Origin: Stromatinia cepivora | Taxonomy: Eukaryota > Ascomycota > Leotiomycetes > Helotiales > Sclerotiniaceae | DNA length: 64,000 bases | NCBI GenBank assembly: GCA_014898415.1 | Contig: RCTD01000014.1 | Coordinates: 1,116,001 to 1,180,000, forward strand | Direction of reading: 5' to 3' | In this document: positions 1-11,220 of the stretch, piece after piece | Numbering within the stretch: position 1 is the first letter of the stretch | Layout: each line of letters begins with the position of its first letter | Notes under the pieces: model-generated | The model's database searches: none | What the model saw: the letters and a program-made list of their open reading frames with translations, nothing else | Told to the model about the DNA's origin: nothing | Program-made: the position numbers and the translations under genes

Positions 1-300
1 CGGTCGGGTTGAATACAGCCAAATTGAAATATACCTGTTTTCTTACTGATATTTCCTATTATATTGGTTAGTGTGAAGTATATACAGCCAAGTTCTGAAG
101 TACGGCGGCTGTTTTGCGCATCAAAATTCCTTAGCACACGGCGGTAACCTGTATACGCCCCAGTTCTGAAGTTAGGGATATCTTTTTGCTTATTGATATC
201 TCGTATTACGCTAATTGCGTGATTTAGATATAGCCAATTTGTGACGGCAGCGGTCTTGCTTATTCAAATTCCATGTTATTCTGAGATAATCTTGGGATTA
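1..300. repeat. degenerate tandem repeat, about 75-bp unit
   Basis: About four imperfect copies of a roughly 75-bp unit follow each other. Each starts with a version of TATACAGCCAAGTTCTGAAG and continues with a version of TTTTTGCTTATTGATATCTC. Copies begin near 10, 80, 150 and 225. Divergence is too high for a recent array. No coding frame is apparent. The array may extend left beyond the window. Confidence 0.55.
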
Positions 301-2492
301 AGTGCATATTACGTGGACAAGACTGAAGAGCTTAGTTCCAAATATGTATCACATGTAGTGACTTACTTATCCATTGTAAGAGGCAAACGTCCGTCCGCAC
401 CCAACACATCAAATCATGGAAAGGCACGACCCCATTTTTAGGGAGCGAAGCAGAATTTGACACTGTCCCAGAAACTAAACGGTCCTTTTCATATTTGGGA
501 AGTATGGGGTTGTATTACCAAAAATTTACTTCTTGATTCTCCACCCGCCCCTTCCCCTTCCTCCTTCCTCCTTCCCCTAATCTCCCCTCCGCTCTGATCT
601 AAATCTGAGCCCATCGGTCTACCATCAACGGCCATATATAATACTCTATTTCGTAGCATTGCCTTTACATTTATGCGAAATGCGCATTGAATCATCGTCT
701 CTGCCCTTATCAAGTCTTTGAAATGGCACTATAGCTGTCTGCTGCAACAGTGAACAAGAAGAAATTTCCTCGTGCCCATGAACCTGGCTATCGAGAAGGG
801 GTTGATGCGTATCAAGGCTGACACCCACCGACGTGAACGGTTCGAAAAGTAATATACTAAAAAAATTTCTTGACCAAGAGTTGTGCAGTTTTGGTCGATT
901 GGGGGATGGTTTGTGTTGTCACAAACCTGAGTGGTCTCCCCTGGTCTTCATCTGCAATGCTCGGAGGGTTGCATTTTGTTTCTGAGGACTGTCACAATAT
1001 CTTCCATGTCCTGTATATGTATCCTTCAAGAAAAAAGCTTCGTGAAGGTCTCGGAGGTAGTTCTTGTTGAGCCTTCATGGTCAACAAGTCCCGTCTATTA
1101 TTTTGAAAAGGAACTACCCTGTTGGAAGAACATGGAAGCTGTTATGTTTTTTTAACCGCCGATGTTTCTTCCTTGGTATTGGCGAAACTTGGGTTGTAAT
1201 TTTGCTGTATCATTAATTAATGACCAGGAGACGAAGAAAAATCGCAACACAGGAACCTTGTAGTATTGGATTGAATTACTGTAGCATAAGTGATTATCTG
1301 GAATTATATCAAATGTTCGAGATACTGGTAAGATGTATCTAAAAATAATCATACTGAAGCTAAAGTAATGACTGAAAGGCTACCCGCCGCTGAAGGAGAA
1401 AAATATAGCATGCCCAATAACTAGGATGATGTATGGTCTATTGTCTTCTCTTGAGAGCCACCCATGCTGCTTATGTGCACGCGGTTCGGCAATCTAGATG
1501 GTCTAACTCCGAGGGGTTTGAAAAACTACAAATATAGTACGACAGCACATCAGTCTAGTCGCACCTGTACCAAATGGAACTAGATCCGATTCCATACGGA
1601 AAATCATGGCAGTATGTATGCTTGCATGGGAGTATAGCAATTGCTTTTCTCGAGAAGCTGGGAATTTCTAGCTCACCTTGTGAAAATATCATCACTACTA
1701 GTCCGAATATTCCTTGATATTATGGAAATTCGTACATTTCAGCGACTTACTAATTTTCGTTGATGCGCGTTATGCTATAGGTCCACGAATTATGCTTTTG
1801 CCGAAATTTTTGATATTCGCTTAAAATGGGTGCTTTTGATTTAACGAAGAAAGGGGTAAAATGTTCCTAAATGGTTTAGAACAATGATCAATCACTAACA
1901 GCATACAATTAAGTTTTACAGAAGATTGTTATTTGGCTACAAAATGTTTTTCTTGAGTGTGAGATATCGGTTGTTTAATTTCATGGGAGAATTAGATTAT
2001 TATACTGTAAATTGATAGTTTGCTGAAATGATTATGAATATCTAGTTTGTGAAGTTATGTTATGAATACATTTGACTCAGTCCTCACAGCAAATGTTTCT
2101 ACTAAGTTCAGAATATCAAAAAAGTGAAGGCTGAGATTGGTATATAACTATGGTACAGCTCTCTTCCCTGGAATCGTTTTTTTTGCTGTGAAATTGCCAC
2201 CAGTATCAGCTTTGTTGGAATTAGTCATACAATTCATATTTCTGTAAACTGCGAACAAGAATCAGGAAGACAATCGGATTTGCCTCAGAGTTCTAAATTG
2301 ATTGACCCGTGCAGGGGCTGGAGCTGTACAACCAGCCAAGTTATCATTGGTGAATGGATAATCACCCAAAAACTCCATCTCCCACTGGATAGTGGGAGGT
2401 GAATACCACGGTTAAAAGATGAAAGAGGACTGCAAAGTATCAAGTAAGGAATCTGGATGCAGCGTTAATCCTTTTAACCAACATAGCGCCCA
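301..2492. other. intergenic, no gene seen
   Basis: AT-rich sequence with only short, biased reading frames on both strands and no recognisable domain, tRNA or intron-linked exon series. A pyrimidine-rich stretch lies near 535-600. I see nothing else supportable. Confidence 0.6.
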
Positions 2493-3313
2493 TTGATGTC
2501 TGCGCAAAATCAAGCCTCTCACCACAACCTCCAACAAACAACAAGCAACGCAATGGTATCGGACGCGGAAAATTCAGCTTCAAAGGCACAGTTCAACTAC
2601 AGTCTTCCTACTAAAGAGGATGATGGGACTATCACACATAAAACGAAGTACCCCAATTATGCAAAGGCAAATACCAAAGCTATTCGCTTAGCAAGAAGAA
2701 GAAACGAAGAACTTCGATTGCTACTCACAACGAGAGAATACTTGACACAAGAAATATCAGAAATACTTTACAGCACCACCATGCCTCTTCCAAAAACGAT
2801 CATAAACGAAGGCGACGAAGCAATCTTCACAAGTGTATTCCTGGATGTTGAAGCAGTAGCTAAACAGATAATTTCCATGTTTCTGCGAATATACGGAAGA
2901 TGCAGAAGATAACTACGCGTCACGGAACTAGAAAAGGCCATGACAAAAGAAAGTTCGAGATGATTCTTGGGGAGGGACAAAAGGCACTTGGCCTTCATTT
3001 TGCTATGGGGTCCCCAATCGACTCCCGACAGCAAAACGCAGGGGTGGCCACAGCTCAAGGAGGCCATATTGGATACGCCAAGTAACTCGCAAGGAGTCAG
3101 TCAGCTAACTACGACTATTGCAACTGCTATACTCTGACATGTTACTCCTAGCAAGGAATTAGAAGTCCTAGAGCATTAGTCTGAAATCGATGCAGCTTAT
3201 GCAGCTAGCAGCGAAGATAATCGGAATTTCTGTGAGTCTAATAGTATTTCCTGGTTTATCGTGGAATTAACTAACAACATAACAGCTACCATCGAATCTT
3301 TCTAACCTCCCGC
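2493..3313 (+). pseudogene. decayed copy of the HxD...HPH / zinc-finger family
   Basis: This is a broken relative of the intact genes at 6029 and 33636. The N-terminal block (KAQFNYSLPTKEDDG) matches QFNYQLPIRNNSG and TFNYKAPVDKGDG. ARRRNEELRLLLTTREYLT matches ARNSEIPKLLTTKGALT across the point where the 6029 gene has an intron, and here there is none. After a frame change near 2890-2912 the frame reads FEMILGEGQKAL, matching LEMILGGGRRAT. From about 3150 the text KELEVLEH-stop-SEIDAAYAASSEDNRNF matches KELLGRLARQAESAVPLTFG. It ends at a phase-1 donor at about 3231 (TGTGAGTC) with an acceptor at about 3285, the same intron position as in both intact copies. The dioxygenase-like core and zinc finger are not found downstream. 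At least one frameshift and three stops make it a pseudogene. Confidence 0.7.
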
Positions 3314-3540
3314 TACAAAAATGTCACAAGAGATCCATCCGATGAGTCGCAGATTGTGACCTCGCACCGCTTCCAAATTCACACAATCCCCACCTCCTCC
3401 AATCTCGATCTATGAGTTCTCCGTCGCTCCGGCAAATTCAAAGATGTTCAAGCTGCGTCATTCTATTTTGACGAACTTCCAGTGCTCAAAATCCTTTGAC
3501 ATTGGTTGATTCAAAGGAGGGGTGTGTCTTTAGACGCGTA
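3314..3540 (+). pseudogene. unidentified coding remnant
   Basis: One frame reads like protein for about 75 codons (RYKNVTRDPSDESQIV, SHRFQIHTIPTSSNLD, RRSGKFKDVQAASFYFDEL) but is cut by two in-frame TGA codons. It does not align to the dioxygenase-like core of the neighbouring family, so it may be the remnant of another gene. I cannot name it. Confidence 0.35.
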
Positions 3541-4784
3541 AGATTAGGAAAAAGTTATGGGCGGGCAGCATGATTGAATCTTAGCATGTAAAATACTTTC
3601 CAAAAGTTTAAAATAATAAGAGATGAAAAATGTTCGACAGGTGCATTGTTAGATTATATAAAAAGTCTAAAATGAAAATAAAAGCTAACTAATGTTTGCT
3701 TTAGCGTAGGCCAGTGACATGGTGATGGATATCGAAGCACTTGTTAATGCTCCATATAAACAGGTAAAGAGCTATACGTATTCCAGTTGACTTTGTTAAT
3801 TGTAAAAATTACAGAAATATTAAAACCTCGGTTACAATGCTCTGAATCCCTGGAAGTTACATTCCAGACTTGGTAATCCAGAGTCATATATTCGGGTGTT
3901 CCAACATTTTCGGACCCATTCGAGATCAGATTACGGTATTTCAATACATGCTGGTGGTGCTACAATATATTTGAAACTTTTAATGCCACTAGTTGTTGCG
4001 GCATACAATCGGACACCTAGGTATACAAAAGATATATACTAGCGTGTATGGCAAGTATATAGCTTTTATTTTAATGAAATTCTGATTACTGTCAATAATA
4101 ATATGTGCAATGCAAAAGATATTACTAGGTGTTGACCACACCATTAAAGTGGTACCAATACTAATCAATAAATATCACAGATTAGTCTTTTAGCATCATA
4201 ATTTGAGGGGATTCGATCGTCGCCGCGGTACGGGTCCCTCTCTAATCTTTTAGACGACTTGGATGCTAAGGATTATCTCTTCTCCAGCCCCACTCATTGA
4301 AGATATTCAAAATTCTAATATGGTTACTTCCGTTGTGCAATGGAGTTTGCACCCATCATGCATTTCTTGCCCCCGCCAATCAACTCCTCGTCACAATACC
4401 CAACACCCCCCCTCCAAGTCTGACTTTACGCCCGAACTTCTTTATTGAGTATATCTGCCACCATATCCTAGCATGCATTGGGACCTCCTTCAATCTCGGA
4501 GCAATCTCTCCTCTTCCTATAGCTTCGAGAATAGTAGAATCTATACCACCTCGCCGCCAGTCTGCGGGCTCTCATGTCACTTCCATACTCCCGAACTACC
4601 TCACAGCCTTATATCGACCCAAACCTATAATACTTCAACAATACGATTAATCGCATGAGTAGGCCTAGAATTAAACACAAGAGTGGAGGTATAAATACCA
4701 ACAGGGAGAATGGAATTCTGGTAGTTGCTAGTGGATAAAGGAGTGGGCGTGTGTCAAATATCTGATAGTCGCATGGGGGATACC
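3541..4784. other. intergenic, no gene seen
   Basis: AT-rich sequence with no supportable gene. Reading frames at 4263-4658 are short, overlap in several frames and show no domain. The 8-bp left target duplication GGGATACC of the hAT element occupies 4777-4784. Confidence 0.6.
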
Positions 4785-5335
4785 TAGGCTGCGCAAAAAT
4801 TATCTGTACCCATAGGTTATCCGCGGATAATCCGCCCCGTAAATACCCATCAGAGATCCTACCCGCCCTGCGAATTATCTATTCAGATTTAAAATTACCC
4901 ACCCCGTCACAAATAATCTACGGATTATCTGCAGATAACCTACCTACCTATAGATAAATGGATTATTCACAAATAACCCATAGATATACAGATAATTTGC
5001 AAATAATCCGTAGATATATAGATTATTTACAGATAATCCACGGATTATCTATAGATTATCCACTTTTCGCTTAAATTTGAAGCTATTCTCAGATCATTTT
5101 ATAATCCAAAAATAATCCAAGTTTAGATTTATACTAATTTTTATATTAATCATAAAATTATATTAGTTTTATGAAATATTATACAATATACAGGTAAGTA
5201 GGTACCTGCGGATAATCTATATCCGCCTTGTGGGTTACTCATCCAGATTTTGAATTACCCGCCCCGCCCAATGAGTACCCATGGATTATCTGTCAAAGCC
5301 ATTATCCGCCCCGCGGGTACCCATTGCGCAGCCTA
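4785..5335. mobile_element. non-autonomous hAT transposon (MITE), 551 bp
   Basis: The element starts TAGGCTGCGCAA at 4785 and ends with the exact reverse complement TTGCGCAGCCTA at 5335, a 12-bp perfect terminal inverted repeat. It is flanked by an identical 8-bp direct repeat GGGATACC at 4777-4784 and 5336-5343. Eight-base target duplications and TA(G)GG-type termini are characteristic of hAT elements. The interior has no transposase frame. It is built from many variants of GGATTATCTGCAGATAAT and GGGTACCC-like motifs, which look like reiterated subterminal transposase-binding-type repeats, and it has an AT-rich centre (about 5090-5190). It must be mobilised in trans by an autonomous hAT elsewhere. 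Confidence 0.85.
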
Positions 5336-5343
5336 GGGATACC

Positions 5344-6028
5344 AGTAGAGCTCTGATTTTATATCACAGCTCTTTGTTTCTACAAATCCTTTTTCTTCTT
5401 AGTCAATCTAGAATGGTCTGAATGTCTTCAATTTCTACGTATATGCTTCTCATTATCCTCTATAAGAGATTTTTCCTTTGATAATTACTAATATCAGAAA
5501 AGAACTAAGAGTATCCAGCTTCAATACTAAATGTAAGATATATTCTGCGTTTCTTATCTTGTTTGATTAAGCTATTCTATATTGAATATTAATAGATAGA
5601 AATTGAAGAATCTACAGCAATAATGAAAGACTATAGTCTAATATTTAGTTTGATCATCTTAAATATAGAAATATACCAAAGCATCAATCATCAACATCTT
5701 ACTCGCAGATAAACACCGCTGGATTTCAATTTTCATTATTGATTGGTTATCATTGATTTCTCTAGCCAGTAAGACACTTAAGCAATAATTAATTTCCAAA
5801 CATAATTGAATTCAATCAAGTCCTTGTCATGCATTGGTCCAAAATAACCTCGGAGATTCCAGATGCTGTACAAACATATATTGAGTTCGAAGCGAGAAAA
5901 TCTTTCAACATATAATCTTTAAAATTGCTCTGCTCAAAACAATCCCCTCTTCCTTACAAAACCATACTTTGACCTTCTCTAATCATATTTTCCCCAGTTT
6001 TACCTATTACCTACAATAATTATTCAAA
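5344..6028. other. upstream region of the 6029 gene
   Basis: AT-rich intergenic DNA with no gene. The last 100 bases before the start codon at 6029 are pyrimidine- and A-rich, typical of a fungal 5' leader. No clear TATA element is assigned. Confidence 0.4.
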
Positions 6029-8205
6029 ATGAACAAAAATACACCACCAACCTTCAACTACAAGGCTCCTGTCGACAAAGGAGATGGAAAATTCCTCATT
6101 GGACCAAATTTTTCATCTTCTGATCTTCTCAATAAACATTTGGCAATAGCAAGGAACTCGGAGATTCCCAAGTAAGTTCCTAAAGCTATCTAACTCTCCC
6201 ATATACCTCTTTCCTGGCTGTTATCAGTGTCATTCTTCTTGATGACAGTGCTAACTCTTACTCGTTTAGGCTTCTTACAACAAAAGGGGCACTAACAGAA
6301 GCTGAAAATGGATCAATGCTGTATCACCACCTGAAAACAAATGAGGCAGTGTATCTAGGTACAGAAAAGAACAATAGGACAACAGCCGGCTACCTAGACC
6401 CGAAGTCCTATCACCAAAAGAGTCCCAAAGCCTACGCAGCAGCCGTAAAGGCACAGAAGTTGGCTTTACAGCGTGATGAAAAGAGACCTAGCGAGAGTAA
6501 GCTCGAGATGATCCTCGGAGGGGGAAGGAGAGCCACTCCTAGGTGCTATAAGCTTGGTTTTACCGTCAATCCCCAGGCGTTAGCGGCAGGCTCTGCCCCT
6601 GTAAATAAGGTAATTCTTCAGAACCAAGCGTATGTGATCGACTTCTTGAAATCGATAACGGAAGCTCTTATTGGATCAGTGGAGACCATTGTTTCAGCAG
6701 AAGAGCTAGATCTTGTTGCTAGGCAGAGGGAAATTGACGTCCCATTCACGTTCGGATCGGCTGCCAACTATTTATTTAGTAAGATATGACCTTTGCCCCA
6801 ATTGAAGGCTTTCCTGACCTTCTATTAGCCTCCCTGCAGCTCAACTACTCTGAACTTAGCCAAGCATCTCTACAAAGCGCACTCGGCTCCGTAGGCGGGC
6901 TCCATGCTGATGCTAACGATAGCCCTAACCACTGGACCTCGCTCTTGTGTCTCTCGAATATGCCATCTACCTACTTTGGAGGTCGCTCAGCAATCACATC
7001 CATCAGAACATATACCGAGTTTCCACCCAAGGGAAAAGGGGTCCTTGTTTTCAGGGCTGTACACCCCCATCTGAGCATTGGACCCGCGGAAATGGAAGAG
7101 GATTCAGCTAGAAAGCCTTGGCACTTCGAAATGCCAGAGGGCGACGAGGAACTCGACTCAGCGAGGTATATCACTTCTCGCTGTATGGCAGTCGGTTATC
7201 CCAAAGAGCACATAATAAAGAAATCTCCCGAAATCCAACGAAATCTTACCCCTCTTCTTTATAAACAGAAGCCAGATACCAGAACCAACACTCCAGAGAA
7301 ACTTCCCGAAGCTCTTTTGGCGTTTGGTACCAAAGAAAATCAAGCTACCTGGTATGCCATGGCAGAAGCGAAGAATCAGGCCCGAAACGTCCAAAACGAC
7401 TCTCTATTTGTACCTTTGACAGCAGCTGAAATAGCTCACAACCACCGCTATTCTTTGGAAGATGGCTCAATAGCAACCCCTGATTTCAGAAGGATTCAAA
7501 ACACGTTGCTCGGTAACTCAGCTGCTGCTAAGGATTCCACCCACCACGAAAACTGGGAAGCTTCGAATAAGTTCAACAGGGGATTGTTGTCTCAACGTTT
7601 CTTTCCTACCTCAAGAGGGTCTGGGGCTACTTCGTGGACAAGCAAAGGAGGTCCTATCAAACTGGTAGAGCAATCTGAGATTGGATCTACCCTCCGGGAA
7701 CTTGAACTTGAACTTGAGGTAAATGTCTATAATACCCTTCTTTTTTCATTAACTAATACTGTACCTTTTATTGACGCAAATACACTTCTAGTTAGCTGCC
7801 AAGACCACGGGAAAGTCAAAGAAGCTCAAGCTCGAAACTTTTACCCAGACACAGACACAGTTCGAAGCCGCCGCCAGAGAGAAATTCGGCAAACGCCCAT
7901 TCAAATGCGACCACTGCGCTTCACGATTCCCTGCCATGAAGAAGTGCGAAAGGCATCATATTACTAAGCATGCGAAGGACTATGAATGGGAGGCTGTGAA
8001 GCCAAGTTTAGACCCAAAGTCTCTCCCTAAGTCGGCCCCTGCAAACGAGAATGAGGACGTTGATATGGAGGGAGAGGAGGAGGAGGAAGAGGATGATAAT
8101 GTGGAGGATTATACGGAGGAGGATGTCGGGAATTCTGAGGAAGAGAATGATGATAGCGATGAGGATTTGGTTGATGCAGGCCAAAAGAGAAAGCGTCGGG
8201 GATAA
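6029..8205 (+). CDS. candidate 2OG-Fe(II) dioxygenase-like protein with C-terminal C2H2 finger (copy 1)
   Basis: Four exons: 6029-6171, 6270-6778, 6829-7718, 7792-8205. All junctions keep frame and give 651 aa. Introns have GTAAGT/GTAAGA/GTAAAT donors and CTAAC/CTGAC-like branch sites. The N-terminal 215 residues are shared with the 33636 gene (TFNYKAPV, LAIARNSEIP, GFTVNP, VPFTFG). Residues 237-302 hold LHADAND (H243, D245), WTSLLCLSN and VFRAVHPHLSIG (H296, H298). This HxD then H at about 50 residues is the arrangement of the iron-binding triad in 2-oxoglutarate dioxygenases, most like TET/JBP. A basic Thr/Gln stretch precedes one C2H2 finger (C553, C556, H569/H570, H574). The tail is Glu/Asp-rich and ends KRKRRG, a possible nuclear localisation signal. 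The enzyme assignment is inference. An alternative is a structural cupin-like fold without catalysis. Confidence 0.7.
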
Positions 8206-9600
8206 AATGAGAATTTCATTAAGATAGTATAATACCATTTATCAATTTCCAAGCCATCCACAAAATCGTATGCAAAACTCCAAACTATAGCACGGTAACT
8301 TTCTTGACCACTTGTAAATAAAAATATAAACCATCTGGTCTTGCTGGATTCTAACCTTCGATACTTCTACAAAAGCCAAAGTAAAAGTATATTACAAAAG
8401 CCAAAGTAAAAGTATATTACAATTGTCATTCCAAGACCATAACTTTCAATTATCTTTACAAATATTTTATGAAACAAAGCCTTGTCAGTGAAGTTTTGAA
8501 CTACAGTACACTAATGTTCATGACCAGCTGCAAACAAAAGTATACCCTGTCTGATCTTGTTAGCTCATAATCTTCAAAAAGCCTATAGAAGTCACATAAA
8601 AAGCATATTACAATCACTTTGACAACAAGATCACACATTTCAAACACCCCACGAATTCCCTAGTGAAACAACCCTTAACCAGAGCATTTCTAGAATACTA
8701 AATTACCATATTTATATCAAATTGAAAAAATAAAACAATTAACTCTCTCTATAAAGACCACTTCTTTTTAAGTACTTAAAGATCTCTAGTGATTTAAAGA
8801 AAAACTTATTCTAGTAAATTATACTAAACGATGATCTATTAAAACATTTACAATCATTCTATAAAGGAAAGTGTAAACAAAAGATTCTAAGTTCAAAACA
8901 ATCTTAATATTCTAAGAAAACTAGAATGAAAAATAGATACCAATAAGTAGCCTTATCGAGGAATATCCTTCCCATATTATCTACAACTATACTAAAAAAA
9001 GTCTAATCTAAATATCTCTGATCTAAAATTCCTCAATATTTGAAAGGAATTAGAATTAAAGATATATATATCTCTTTTATTAGATTACAATCTTCCACAT
9101 TCATTTCATAATTAAACAAAATTTTGATCAAAATATTCCCAACCCAAAGTTTTCTAAACCTTCTAAAAGAGCTAAAAATTAAAAATTTATATCAAATGAT
9201 CTTGCTAGACTACACCCCCTAATGCTCTACAATTCTTAGGGGCATCTCGTTTATTTAAACTATCCTCAACTCAAGTTCCCAGTTCTCTAAAGCCTCAACT
9301 TCTAAAGAGATCAGAACTAAGAATGTATAATACCTAACGCTACTAGAGCCGAGTCTACAGATATTTTACAGTTCATCGATTAAAACGATCTCTAGTCTAA
9401 ATCTCTTTACACCTCGAAATTCCTAAGTAAAATTATTGAATATGATCCATATCTAACTAGTCAACTAGATTAGTCAGACAGCGAACTCCTTTAGATTCTC
9501 TGGCTTTCATACTCGAGTAGAACTTAGCTCCTTAGTTACCACAACAATGAAACTGTTTCACTAATTTTTTTTAAAAAAACACTTCTTGTTCAAAATGTTC
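8206..9600. repeat. AT-rich stretch with degenerate ~200-bp tandem repeat
   Basis: Two diverged copies of about 200 bp lie at roughly 8290-8480 and 8490-8690. Shared landmarks are TTGACCACTTGTAAATAAAA / ATGACCAGCTGCAAACAAAA, CTGGTCTTGCT / CTGATCTTGTT and AAAAGTATATTACAAT / AAAAGCATATTACAAT. Inside the first, a 25-bp block starting AAAAGCCAAAGTAAAAG is exactly duplicated in tandem (8371-8395, 8396-8420). More eroded similarity may continue to about 9300. No gene is seen. Confidence 0.5.
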
Positions 9601-11220
9601 TTAGACTATTGTAACTCAATCGCGTTTCCAAAGGCCATAGATACTTCAAACTCTTTCCACACCGCTGAAGCACAAACCGTCTGGACTACAGTATACATTC
9701 TAATCGTTATGATGTTCTTAGGAGAAGGTATACTAGTTCCCATAACGATTCTCCTGAAGAATACTCTTTATCAAACTAACCAAACATCCGTTATAAACTC
9801 AAAGAAAAAACATACTCTAAGTAAATTCACAAACTATACCCCCCATAAACCTCCACAGCCCAGTATTGATCATCTAGTCCTTTAACCACGGGAGCTACCC
9901 AGTAATCAACCCCGAGTTACCAAAGGCAGCGATATAGACACATATCAACTCACTGTAAGTAATACCCGTATGACCAAACTTTCAAACCATCACTTTAACA
10001 TTTATATAAAATTAAGTCAGATTATCACCCAGAGTTATACTGATTGATCGGATGATGCAAGAGATAGCCGACGGTTGCAGATGCCTGATATTGGTACAAA
10101 CCTGCTATGAAGCAAACTCTGATCAAAATTCTACCAGATCAAAATCTCCTAGTACTTTGGACAAACCAGAAGAATAGAAAAATACTATATCCTCCCTCCT
10201 TCCCCACTAGCTCGTTACCGTTTCGCACACAATTATATAACCTCTCTCACTTCAGCTAACTCCCATTAATTTCCCATCTCCCATCCACCTCCACCTCCAA
10301 CTCTTCAAAGTCCTCAAAATCATCAAAACTATATCCACTACCCCCCTACCAAACAGCAAAAATAATAAAAGGTGTACGTACGTACACCCGCAGAAGTAAA
10401 TTTCTTGCTGCGATAGATATCTCAACTTAGAAATCGGATTTGTATCCCAGAAGTTATATGGTGATTCGTGGAAGTCTAGAGTAAAAAAGTTGCAGTGAAT
10501 GATTTGTAGGGATACACCTGCTCACACACCCACATACATCCACACTCACAAACATTAGCCCAACCATTTTAAATCATTTTTCCATTTTCCATTTGCCTTT
10601 TCATTTTCCTTTTCATTTTACAAAAAACCAGAACACTCTCACCGAGTAGCCCCGACATAACGAGAGTGTCCATTCCTAATCTAAGTTATACTCAATTCAT
10701 AATTACAAAGTCCACTCCTCCTTCCCCATCCCCTATCCTCATTCATCATTTTCACAATTCCTTTTCAAACATCTTTCATCTCCCAAACGAGTCCTTCCTT
10801 TCTTCCTTCCAATCTATGTACCCACCCCCCTGAAAACCAATTCGTAAAATACTACGTACTGAGGTTGCCTCCCCAAATCATGCATTCCCTCAACAATAAT
10901 CAATATATTCATTTTACTTCTCATTTGCCGAAAAAAAAGCAAATAACTCATCGATGAAACAAAAGAGTAAAAAACAAGAACAAAAACAAAAGAACTAAAA
11001 GCAACGAAAAAAAAGACACTCAAAAGCAATGTATGTATTGGATCACTCCACCACCCAAACGAATCATGATCTCGTCGCAGCCGCGGATTGCCTTCCGGAA
11101 GGGGATTGATTTTGAAGACCTTCTCTTCTCTCCATCCGAGAAGATCATTGGGAGCAGAGATGTCGTGATTATAATGGTACAGCGTACCGCCTAGAAGTAA
11201 AAGCCCTATGATCTGGCCGT
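9601..11220. other. intergenic and 3' region of the minus-strand gene
   Basis: No gene supported. It holds an 18-bp perfect palindrome at 10371-10388, a C/T-rich tract at 10560-10620 and A/T-rich stretches near 10925-11020. The last part is presumably the 3' UTR of the minus-strand gene that ends at 11221. Confidence 0.5.
10371..10388. repeat. 18-bp perfect palindrome
   Basis: GGTGTACGTACGTACACC equals its own reverse complement. It could be a dimeric transcription-factor site or chance. It lies about 0.85 kb beyond the stop codon of the gene at 11221-13885. Confidence 0.5.

Noticed and set aside
4297..4650. Three overlapping reading frames around 4263-4658 on the plus strand
   Set aside because: The texts differ in each frame, have no domain and follow C/T-rich composition; not supported as a gene.
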